From assembly GCA_010645155.1 (NCBI GenBank), contig CM021312.1:10644281-10708280 (forward strand): 64,000 nucleotides of DNA. The letters run 5' to 3'. The translations under genes and the position numbers were made by a program. Below, in pieces: positions 24,501-36,500 of this stretch (positions are counted from its first letter, which is position 1; each line of letters starts with the position of its first letter). The notes under the pieces were generated by a model, which did not search any database, had not been told where the DNA came from, and saw nothing but the letters and a program-made list of their open reading frames with translations. Origin of the DNA: Tigriopus japonicus (lineage: Eukaryota > Arthropoda > Copepoda > Harpacticoida > Harpacticidae).

Positions 24501-27500
24501 TGGTGCACACCGACAAAAATACCAACAAATGGCCTTGTCAAAAAAAAAGTTTCTTAAATATCCGGCTGTTCTCCAAATATTTTGTCACTTTTTTGCAAAT
24601 ATTTTTCCGGGCCTTACTGATCAGTATCAGGTTTTTGGATTTAAAGGTTTGTACCTCATTTACCTTGAACTTAAAACAACGCACTTTTCATTTGTCACCA
24701 CGATAGTGCTTTAAATTTCAATGAAGTTGCTTGGTACGGTAAATTGAAAGGCGAATTTCAAGAAAAGTTGTTAAATTTAATTGAGAATCGTGATTGTTTA
24801 AAGTTGCCGTTGCGACCGAGCTGCTCCAATTTCATGTTGACTTTTGAATCTTTTTCCGCTGTTGGTAATTACTTCCCGCTGTTATATACGGAATTACACA
24901 TCATGTGTTTTTATTATCTATTTTCAATTGATTCTTTTTTCGAATGTTTGAACCATTCCTTAGAAAATACTTATCTGGAAGATTTTTCCAACTCCTGTAG
25001 AGTATGTGTTTGGGGTGTAAGGGGGCCCAGGCTTCTCAAAATGCTCTGAGGGGGCCCTGGGTCAAAAAAAATTAAGAACCCCTGATCTAGAGTCTAGAAT
25101 TATTTGCCATGATATTTTTTGGCACTATGAAATGTTTATCTTTTGACCTCTTTTTGACTTCTGTTCTTCTAGCCTCCTCTCTTCCGTATGATAAAAATGG
25201 TTTACCATAGAGACTTGTCAAATACGGGCACGAATTTTGGACTCTGTTTCCTGATCAGTAGGGTTGGGGAAATTTTTTTTCTAAATTAAAAATATTTTTT
25301 TTTACATTTTTTTGCCAATTTTCCGTGAATATAACATTTTAATTTTATTTGACATTTTTGGGAAAATTTCAACATTTTCTTAACATTTTTTGTTCTTTTT
25401 GCTCAAAAATGTCATCCCAAAACCGGTTCTGAGGGACCAATCAATCAAATGAAGGCTTGAAGCTTCCCGCCAAAATTTCCTGCTAAAATTGTCATTGTTT
25501 AACTTCACATTTTACGATGGCAATTAATTAAAATCTTTGGAAAGGGGAAAAAGTGCCCTTAAAGTTTCTTTTTGTCAAAAAATTATGAAAAAGTTCAAAT
25601 CAGAAACTTTGTGATCCTTTTTTTTCCATGATTATTTTACGTGGGCTAAATAGCTATGTGTAGAGTAAAGTATGTTTTAAGTTGGCACTGTTGCCATTAT
25701 TTACTCAGACTTTAATATCTATTGCCTTTCAAAGGATCTGAATGTGCTATGTGACTTATAACATAAACTGTTTTGACGTCTAGCTTATAAAAACACCCCC
25801 CCCCCCTATGTGAAGCGCAACCTCCCGTTTTTTTAAGCTAGAGTTTTGACGGCATTATTTCCTTCGGATGTCTGTAGTCTTCTCAAGTCCTCCACGCATC
25901 TAGTCCCATTTCTCACACATTTCGTTGACTTTTTTTGCCCTATTTTTAACATTTTTTTGCTCTTTTTGCTCAAAATTTCAACATTTTTTGCCCTTTTTGC
26001 CCTTTTTTCTGACATTTTTTGGACGTATTTCCAACATTTTTTCCCGGGCTCTACTGATCAGGATGCGCCACAATCGTTGCAGAAGCTACAAAACAATGAT
26101 CAAAGCTCTTCCAGTCTCTCCAAAACTTTGAACGCAAAATTACACCTTACAAACAGAAAATATTCAAAAGTTTTGCTTCTACATTTTGCATTCAACATTC
26201 AATTTGAGTTAGCATGATCGAGAAACTGACACGCTAAAGCACAATGCATTATATTATCCTAAATTGTGTTGAAGGATAGTCGCCACCTCAAAAACTGGAG
26301 ACACTGAAACGAGGTGGTGTCCTAGTGCTGATTTAGGGAGCAGTCTATCTCTCTATAGATAAATAAATCAGAGATATCTCATTTCTGACGTCACCAAAAA
26401 CGCCCTCTTCAAGGGATTACCTATCAACATTCCTAAAAAGGATGGTTTCATAAGGAACGTCATAAAGGGCACTACCCTGTTTGGAAGGCAAATATCTTTC
26501 TTGAAGTTTGATTCTCAGAGTCAATCCAGAAAATACAGCCTGCGTCATCTAGTGGTCACGGATCTCCGTATTGACGCGGCGGTCTGCCTGCTTAGCTAGA
26601 ACTGAGAAGTTTGGAGCTGGTCTGTGTGGTTTACGTTTATTGGTATTCTTTGCAAGGAGGCAATCATAAAGCCTAAACAACTAATTTTGAAAAGGTGGCT
26701 AAATTTTAGAAGGTTCAATTTCTTCAAAAATCGAACTAGCATGGATTTTATGAATATGGACTTCCATGTCTCTTTTTCTGTTTCGGATTTTTTAGTACCG
26801 TTACAAGGAGTGAGTCCATGTAAAGAAAATTAATTATTAAAGTTATTGCATTAAATTAACAATAATGTGATATTTGGTCTACCAACGAGTTAGTGTCAGA
26901 TTTGCACAACCCTTGAGTTAGTTTGAGATCTGCACAACCCTTGAGTTACTGTCAGATCTGTACAACCCTTGAGTTAGTGTCAGATCTGTACAACCCTTGA
27001 GTTACTGTCAGATCTGTACAACCCTTGAGTTACTGTCAGATCTGTACAGCCCTTGAGTTATTGTCAGATCTGCACAACCCTTGAGTTACTGTCAGATCTG
27101 TACAACCCTTGAGTTATTGTCAGATCTGTACAACCCTTGAGTTATTGTCAGATCTGTATAACCCTTGAGTTATTGTCAGATCTGTATAACCCTTGAGTTA
27201 TTGTCAGATCTGTACAACCCTTGAGTTATTGTCAGATCTGTACTACCCTTGAGTTATTGTCAGATCTGTACAACCCTTGAGTTATTGTCAGATCTGTACA
27301 ACCCTCGAATAATGGGTTGTTCAATAATAGTATTTAAGGTCCAATCCTGCCTTCCATGCTCTTAGAGAATCAGCTCCTGCACATTCCTGACAAAGACAAT
27401 TGTTTATTTGTTTGTTTGTTTGTAAAGGTGTCAGTGCATTAATGTCAGATCTATACAACCCTTGAGTTACTGTCAGATTTGTAAAACCCTTGAATAATGG

Positions 27501-30500
27501 GTTGTTCAAGAATACTTTTTAAGGTCCAATCCTGCCAATCTTAGAGGACCAGCTCCTGCTCATTCCTGACGAGGACTATTGATTGTTTGTTTGTTTATTT
27601 GTTTGTTTGTTCGTTCGTTTGTTTGTTTGTTTGTTTGTTTGTTCGTTTGTTTGTTTGTTTGTTTGTTTGTTTGTTCTTTTGCTTGTTTGTTTGTTCGTTT
27701 GTAAAGGAGTCAGTACATTAATGATAATGGGTGTTCCCGCTCCTTGCCAATGGTTGCCAATGGTTTATATTGGTAGTTGATTGCATCGAAAGACAGTTTA
27801 ACGCCAAGTTTTGACTCCAAACAGGTAATAAGGTTTGGGGTTGGCAGTCAGCCGGGATCAAACTTCAGCCATCCACATGACAAACTGACGCATCCCCCAC
27901 TACGCCATGCCCCAACCTAACCCAGACAAAGACTAATGGGCAAAAGAATCCCAATAAAGAAGAAAGGAGGACTTCATCGTTCGAACTAGCCTGGATTCCT
28001 TGGGATTTGGAGGTGCTCTCAGAGCACAAGTAAAACCTCAAAAACCGTTACAGCTGACCTCACACCCTGGGTTAGGACAGAGCCCATAAATTCTCTTGAA
28101 AACATGAAGTATCTGATAGATATATTTCATACCTTCTCTGAATAAGGTACAGCCCTAACTTTTGGAGTCATGATTAGTCATGATTAGGGCTGAATATTTT
28201 AGGTTTTACATAAAAACCTAGGTTTTAACCTAAAACGCCTTTTTTGGGCAATTTTTACCTAAAAATAAGTTTCCAACCTAAAATTAACTTTTTTCTCGCA
28301 TTTTTCAGGAAATTTTTACCTAAAACTAAGTTTTCAACCTAAAATTAACTTTTTTCTCACCCTAAAGTCATTTGACTACGCCCACTTGAAAATTACCCCA
28401 GTGTCTTTAAAACAAAAAAAGGAAGAAAGTAGAAGAGTGGGAGCCACAATGTTTTTCATCTCAACAACATACCGAATTAGCTTTATCAGGTGGTTTCAGG
28501 CCGACATACTGCCAATTAAGGGCGCTCACTGTCATTTTTTGAAGTTATATTTTTCTCTCGTCTCGTTTTCAGTCATTTCATCTCGTTTTTAGGGCGCAAA
28601 TTTTCAATTTCTTTTTTTAAGTCGAAAATTGTTTAACTCGTTTTTAGGTCAAAAATTTCTGAACTCGTTTTAAGGTCAAAAATTTCTGAACTCGTTTTAA
28701 GGTCAAAAATTTCTGAACTCGTTTTAAGGTCAAAAATTTCTGAACTCGTTTTAAGGTCAAAAATTTCCGATCTCCGTGTTTAGGTCGACGATTTTCGGTC
28801 TCATTTTAGGTTTTGGTCGCATTTTTGCCACTTTCTGCCATATTCTACCGCTTAACAAATTTCACTGGCACAAACTTTTCTATACTGGCATTTTCCCCCA
28901 CTGCCAAATAAAATTTTCATTGCCTTTGTCTCTGCACAACTGCTTTTACTCTTGCCAAGAGTAAAGTGCTGAAAAACAATAGATAAAAGGCAAAATTTGG
29001 TCTGAAAAGCCACTGTAAAAGGTGTAATCTATTCAACCTAAAAAAAACCTAAAACGTAGTTTTGGGCAACCTAATTATGTCATAATTTGCCCAAAAAGTT
29101 AACCTAAAATATTCAGCCCTAGTCATGATCATCCAAATGGATGAGGCACATTCAAGACTAATGACTAGGGACAGTAACTTAAGACGAATAAACTTATTCG
29201 TCTTTTTTCGTCTTTTTTACCCTTATTCGTCGCGACAAATTTATTCGTCTAATTTGGATTTTATTCGTCTTTTTTCGTCTAATCCGGCAATTTCACTCAA
29301 CTTTTTTCGTCTATTTAGTCAAAAATTGGAACTTTTCTTAGATTAGAAGCTTTTTTTGTGAAATTTGGAATCAAATAGACACTTTTAAAAAAGTTCAACA
29401 CCAAAACTTGGGCAACAAAATATGATCCGTATTTTCATTTTAACTTGTAGTGTTTCCTGACACAAAGAAAGAAAATTGGATTGAAAAGGTTATCTGACTA
29501 TTCGAAGAATTAATGTCAGCAAATCTGCTTCTAAATATCGCTCTATTGAAAACGTTGAAATAAGGGCGGTTTTGAGCTCTTGTTTTTTTTAATTTATATG
29601 TTCCACTGAACATTTCTTGCATATTCGGCACTTTTCCGTTTTTTAACTTTGTAGATTTTGCCGTTTTGCACAAGGGTGCAGCTGTTTCCCCTTAATTGGG
29701 CCACACATTTTGTCTACTTAATGGGCAGCAGTTTTAATCCTCTTTACAGGCAATTCATTAGTCTTTTTTGCCGTGTAAGTCAGGTTTTTGTGTCTTTTTT
29801 GTCGTATTTGTCAGTTTTTTTCGTCTTTTTTTGTCAGTTTTTTGAAGTTGCAGAAGCATGATTCTGACGCATATACCGGGTGTTCGAAAAAAATTTACAC
29901 ACTCCATGATATTTTAAGTAGCTCTAGATTAGTCAAATATGGTTATAGAGTTAAATGCAAATATTTGTTGGAAAGACCATTCATAGGACATCATAAATCA
30001 CTCAATATAGCCGCCATTGACAGCAATGATCGCCTCCAGGCACTTCCAGAAGGCACAACAAGTCTTCCTGATGTAGTCGCCGGACATGCTGTTCCACTAC
30101 TGGTCAGGCTTGGACTTCATGGCCTTGACATTGGGATGGCGATTGCGGCAGACCTTGGACTTCACGTGCGGCTACAGTGCATAATCGAGCGAATTGGCAT
30201 CGGGGCTGTATGGTGGCCAAAAGTTTTTTGGCTAGAAACTCAAAATGTCGGACTTCCCCCTCAAGAACTCCTGAGCCACACTGGAGGTGTGTGCTGGGGC
30301 CCCATCTTGTTGAAGGACGACGTTTCCCTCACGGTGGTTCCTTACTGGATCCACGGTCCAAGCGTGGACGGTGGCGTGCTGAAGTCTTCGGCGTGGGATC
30401 TGATTGACTTCAAGGTTTCGGCCATGACAGCTTTTCTCACCTGTTCCGGATCAAGTTTGGGCTTCCTGCCACCTCCAGGCATCCTCTCGGAAGTTTTCTT

Positions 30501-33500
30501 GTTAGTCACGTTGTAAACGGTCTTGCTGGACACACCCAAATGGCGGGAGATCTTGGTAGGAGTGTTGCCTGCCTCAAATAGCGCAAGAATCGAAACTCGC
30601 CTGTCGCATTTGGAGGACATTTTCTCGACAATGACTCAACCAATTTTGTTGATATTTATAACATAGTTCAGAAAGAGGTAGTTGATTCTAGTTCTGGCTC
30701 GGTTTTTGAGTTTTGAGCAGCGATAGCAAAGTTATTAGTATTTTAGTGAGTGTGTAATTTTTTTCCAAACACTCGGTAAATGTTGGGGTGGTGTGGGTGG
30801 CAAATCAATAAACAATAATAAAAGATTGAATCCCATCAGTACTTGAGGTACTTTGCCCTAACATACTATACTACTATTCTATACTACATAAGTATAACAA
30901 CTATACTAATTATTCTGGTGTTTTGGGAGCAATTAAAAATTAATTATTTAGGCAAAAACTCGTGATTTAAATTGTCTGCTCTAGCGATTACGTTTCAAAA
31001 GTGCTGTTATACTTCAATCCCTCTAAAATAGTTCAAGGTTCTGCTGAGATTATAGGGGGAGCTGCTCTCTTCAGTCTAGAGTGAGCAAAATGTACTTATC
31101 AGAGGGAGCCACCTGAAATTCGAGTCAAAAAAAGCAAGTCACTTTAAAAGCGCCCGTGTTTCCCTTCCGCGGGTAGGCGTTCGAGCGAGCGTTCTTAGAT
31201 GGAGATTTAAAAAAAAAAGCCAAATGGAGGAACGATTATTTTTTGAGAAAATAACATGGACGAACAATTTCTATTTTGTTTCAGTTTCTCCAAAAAGTTT
31301 GTAACACTGATTTGAATACGTTTGTTTCATTTCATTCAACTCTAATCAAATATGTAAAATCTATTCGATGAACGCGAAGCCGTCACACTCTCAAGTGATC
31401 AAAATGACACCTCGCGGGGTAAACAAGTCATAATTTGAAGCTAAGTGACTAATTGTAACTGCTCAAAAACCTAAAACGTACTCGTTATTCGTTCCTTTTC
31501 CCATTGCACTAATTTTGATAATTTTTCATTTGGTGGACTTACACGAGCAACCATTAAATAAACTTCGAACGAAGTCAAAGAAATTTTTTTTGGCTTTGTT
31601 GGCAAATCTTTTGGGAGTTTTTCAAGAGTACATACATCTTTAAAGTGATGTTTGTCGCTCATCCTTCAAAACGAAGTGTCTTTCTTTGCAATCCCACATT
31701 TTTGTTCCTGCTGGTTTTAAGACGGAATATTTCAATTAGGTCTAAAATGGAGTCAGTTTTTTTTCCGTTGGCCAACTTTTTCCTGGCATAGTTTGATCTT
31801 TTGGCATTATTAGTATTGCCTACAGTGGGTCCTTTTTCTTTTTTGGAATTATTAGAACGTGCGCTGTTTCTATTCCTAACATGCTGTACGATTTTCAAAC
31901 CAAATTCGACATAAAGCTTCGCAACTTTCTTCCGAGATAACACTTGTTGAGTGATATATCGTTCAAATCGTTAAATCGTCGTAAAATCAAACCTCAAGGC
32001 AAAATACAGGCCATTATCCGTAGGTGCAAAGATAAAAAATCAAATCTTGATCAAAGGGGACTTATGAAAAGCGTTTACTAAGAAATCACAAGGTTATTTA
32101 GACTTTTTAGAAATATCAAAGAAGTGTTGAATGAAAGTCTTATCTAACTTCCTTATAACTTTGTAATTTTTTGAACTGAGTTGTATAGAAAGCTAGAAAA
32201 ATTGTGAACAAAAAACTTAACATCAAAAACATACATGTAGAAGTATGATGATGCAATGAAATGCATGGAATGTGAAATGCAGGCAATGAAAAAGCATTCA
32301 TTGCCTTTTAAACCTGAAACTAAATTTGCGTGGGAAAGATGTTTTATATCATACCTTTAATCACCAGCAAAAGAGAAGCCTATCCTAAAAAAGTAATTTG
32401 TCTCTAGTGATGCCATTTCTTTTTTCTCAAAGGAACTCAGGGGTTATTTGTTCCTAATTTTGAAGAAAGGAACGGCAACCGTTATCTGTTCTTTTTTCCG
32501 AGGAACGGATAAAGCCCTGCAAAATATACTTTTAAAGCTCAAAAATATGCCTACTAAATGTTTTTGATGAACATTAATATCATGGGCCCTCACCGGCAAG
32601 AAATAAAAGGATTGCTTGTATGAAACTTGTTTTCCTAAATGGGTTGTCAAGTGCCATTGCATAGGATTAAAGAATAATCATTCCAAATTTGTGATAAAGA
32701 CGACGTTGTTCATTACATTTTTTGCAATTTCAGGTGCTGTTGATAGCAATGACAGCTTTAGCAGTGGATTAAATATGGTCATTGAACCGGGACAAGACAT
32801 GACATTTTCTATTCTGGGAGATCAAAATGATGGCCAACAAACTTTGGACTGCCTCCATGGATTTGACAATGGGAGGGAATCAGCAGCGTACGGTTAGTAT
32901 CTGAAGTCGATTGTGCAAAGTCAAAAAAATGTCGGAATTTAGTTTTCCTTTGAAGATCTGAATCTGAAAAAAGTTGAGCATCTGGATTGAAATAAAAACG
33001 AATAAAATCATATTTTTAATCTAAAGTCAAATTATAAAGATTTGCAGTCGTAGCATAGGTTCTGAGTATTCTCCAGCCATCTACAGCGCTCCGAGGTATA
33101 TTGGTTCGCTTTCCGGCCTTGCTCAGCCTTAATAACCCTTTGCATTTTTGTACGCAATACTTTAACATGATAAACGGCCGAAATGTGTGATTAACTGATC
33201 AGAATGTGATAAGTTAATAGTTTATAGTGTATAGTAAAATTTCTACCAATATTGTTTTTGAGAAACTGTTCCATGTATATCATGAGCACACGCGAAAAAA
33301 AAATTAAATGACCCATGCAGGAGACGGACACCAAACCACGACCCTCAATTAACCCGAGTTGACCAATTATCGTGCGTTCAATGCCTGAAAGGCCAAGAGG
33401 ACGGACAGCTGCATATCCCACACCCTTAGAAGCGGCAATTTTCGAATCCCTCGCGTTCTTTAGCTGGTCTTTAGAGGTCAAACAAGGCCTCGCCAAGGAC

Positions 33501-36500
33501 AAGGCTTGGTTTAACCCCGTCTTGTCGAAGAACTTCCTGTCCCTGGGATCCCTGCGACGGGATAAACCGGGACTTGCCTTGATTTTCGATTTTCTACAAT
33601 AGAGTACAAATATCGTGATTTTAATCTGTCTCTCATTACATCTAATCATTGAAAACAGATGTTTTGGTGAAGTTAAAATAGCATTGCTACATATTTCTTT
33701 CATTTTTGTCATTTCATCTTCTCAAAAGCTTTCAAACTTTAGAAAATCCCGTTTACAGAAAGAAAATCCCGTCCTTCCCAAAAAAAAAAATTTTTTTTTG
33801 TAAAATAAGTGGATGGAATTTTTTTTAAGAATTCCTGCTAATCCAGTTTTTCGAGTTAAAAAATTTAGCTAGGGATCCCGTTATTCCCGGGATCCCAGGA
33901 CCTGACCAACTCTGCCAAGGGCCCCTTTGCAAACCTTAAGATACAGATAAGAAACAGAGGGAGACAACAAGCGAGGGAGGACCTTGGGTACAAGTCGCTC
34001 CACATAGAAGAAATACACCCTAATCATGTCCATGAAGGCCACCAAATTGATGAATGGAAAGAGGTTGTTTGTAACCTGAAGAGCCATGGTGCGAAAATCA
34101 TTTCCCTCAGTGACGAGATTGTAAAGTGGACATGAGCTACAACGTTCAGAATGACCAGTGGCTTGCCTTGGAGAGTGATGCTTTTCCTGCACTCTTCGCA
34201 ACAAAATTTCCAGCCTACATGATGAATGAGGGTTTTTTTACCTTATTTTTGTAAATGAAGCCAGAGTGGCCACGCGTACTAGCGCGTTCTTAAAAGTGCC
34301 GAGTGTAAGTGCTTCCCCAGACGGCGTAGGTTCGAATCCTGTTGGGGGTCGGATTGAAGCTGTCGGGAGAAATCCTTCAATTTACAGGGAATCACATTCC
34401 TTGTAGCGGTAGTAAAAAATCCGAAAAAAATATAAATTAAAATTTAAAAAAAAAATGCGATGCTACCAAACAGCCACTTCTTTCCAAAAGAGGAATGGTT
34501 TTGAATAATGCCAATATTATTTTCTAAAGTACTGATGATGGTAATAAAGTACTGGCAAAAGGTAGGTCGTTGCCTGGAATTCCAAAGGTAAGAAAGAAGT
34601 TGTTCAAAAGGAGTTGTCAAATTTCAAATAGACGTCGGCGTATTTTGAATCCTTTTATTGTAGCCAGCCACCGAAACGAATTGGATGTGGTTCAAGCTAA
34701 GATTAGGGCCTCCATTGATTCTGATCAGATGGAAAAGGAAAGTAGAGTTCCTCAGGAGGTTAAGACTAATCCAAAGGCGTTTTTCTCTTTTGCAAACACA
34801 AAGAGAAAAAAGAATCCAGTAGGACCTTTAGAGGTTGACGGTAAGATCGTCAATGAAAGTGAAGTTATGGCTATTTTGCTTGGAGATCAGTTCTCAAGCG
34901 TATTTTTGATTCCAAAAAGGGTAGGAAAAGCAGGCCTTGACTGGATTAACGTTTTTGATGAGACTGGCATTGATAGTCAAGATAATCGATTAAAGGATCT
35001 GGTAGTCACAGATCAAGATGCTTTTGAAGCCATCAAGAGCTTAAAGCTCTCAAGTTCTCCTGGACCTGATGGTGCGACATCTCAGTTTCTGATGAAATGT
35101 TCACAGATTCTTGCCCATGTTTTCTCCTATTTGATGCGTAGCATCTTTGATCAGGTCAAGTTTCCCCTCTTCTCTAAAAGCAGCTCATGTCGTTCCAATT
35201 TTTAAGGGCGGAGATAAGTCATTCCCTAGTAATTATAGGCCCATGTCTCTGACTTCCAGTATTGCAAAGGTCTTTGAGAAGATCATGAAGTTCAAGCTTG
35301 TTGAGTATTTGGAAGCGCATGATATCATTCCCCTTGGGCAGCATGGGTTTTGAGCCCCTTTTAGTACTGTAACCCAATTGATTGACCACATTGAACAGAT
35401 CATTGAAGGGCTCGAAAGTCACGAGTCAGTTGATGTAGTCTATCTTGACTTTGCCAAGGCCTTTGATAAGGTAGATCATGGTCTTTTGCTTGATCAACTC
35501 AAAGAGTTTGGGATCCAGGGTAAGGTCCTGAATCGGATTGATAGTTTTATGAGCGAAAGGAAGCAAATAGTTAAAGTTGAAGGATCTTTTAGTGGCATGT
35601 ATGATGTCAAGCCAGGTGCTCCACAAGGTTGAATTTTAGGTCCGCTCCTTTATATTCTCTTTATTGCTCCTCTCCAAAAGTTTAGAACAAAAGCCAGTTT
35701 TTCTTCATATGCTGATGACACAAAATTAGTTTGTGGAAGGAACGGTCAGGACAAAAAATATTCAGTTGAGGACTTGGAGAAAATCTACTCTTGGGTTGGC
35801 GAGAGAAATATGGCATTGAACGGGATGAAATTCCGCACAATGACGTATGGGGCGCAAGATGATGGAAAGTTTAGATGCTCCGCTCAAAGACAATGGAGGT
35901 TGTGATATTGAGCAAGTATCGTCCATGAGGGATTTGGGAGTTGTCGTCCAAGATGATGGAAAGTTTGATGAGCATATCCAGTTGAAAGTGGGGAAGGCAT
36001 TTCAAACGTGCGGCTGGATCTATTGCACTTTCAAGTCCTGAGATAGTATAACGATGCTAACTCTGTACAAGTCGATTGTTCAACCGTATCTTGAATATGC
36101 TTCCCCCATTTGGGCTCCAATGAGTTCGGCAGGTTTGCAAAAGGTCGAGCAAGTCCACAAATGTTTCACTAGGAACATCACAGGAATGAGAGAGCTCTCG
36201 TATTGGGAGAGGCTCCAGAAGTTAGGGATGTACAATACTCAGAAAAGGTATGAAAGATGTCTGATACTGTATGTTTTCAAGAGTGTTCATGGGCTCTGTC
36301 CTAACCCAGGCTTTGAGATCAGTTGTAGCAACCGTAGAGGTTTTACTTCATTGTTGAATTTGTTGCCCATTAGTCTTCGTCGGGAATATGTAACAGCTGA
36401 TCCTCTAAAATAGTGATGCGGAACCTTTTTCCTAAAATCCCCACTTCTCAACTGACCAAGTCCCCGTTCCCCACCACAAAATATGATCGTTAAAAAACAG

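Larger units (their letters stand above)
27307..28155 (-). pseudogene. LINE ORF2 3' end, minus strand, rearranged
   Basis: Two copies of the LINE tail (27307-27400 and 27440-27560) are followed, after a TTTG microsatellite and a SINE, by the C-terminal ORF2 block (27925-28155, coding for '[14 protein letters not shown]'-like residues). A minus-strand frame reads '[16 protein letters not shown]', equivalent to '[15 protein letters not shown]' in the copy at 34570. No intact ORF. Confidence 0.7.

Noticed and set aside
26887..27306. Regular 28-bp repeats resembling a CRISPR array
   Set aside because: Units are directly adjacent with no spacers, match a LINE end, and the genome is eukaryotic.
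27583..27780. 65-codon ORF of repeated FVCL residues
   Set aside because: Translation of a GTTT microsatellite.
29788..30516. 242-codon plus-strand ORF
   Set aside because: Antisense shadow of the mariner transposase, which reads on the minus strand with catalytic motifs.
33881..34204. Merlin/IS1016-type transposase
   Set aside because: Only one Cys-rich stretch is suggestive and in a different frame from the long ORF; no catalytic block visible.
35352..35631. In-frame TGA codons in the LINE as recoding or selenocysteine
   Set aside because: The copy also has frameshifts and a MITE insertion, so the TGAs are ordinary decay.
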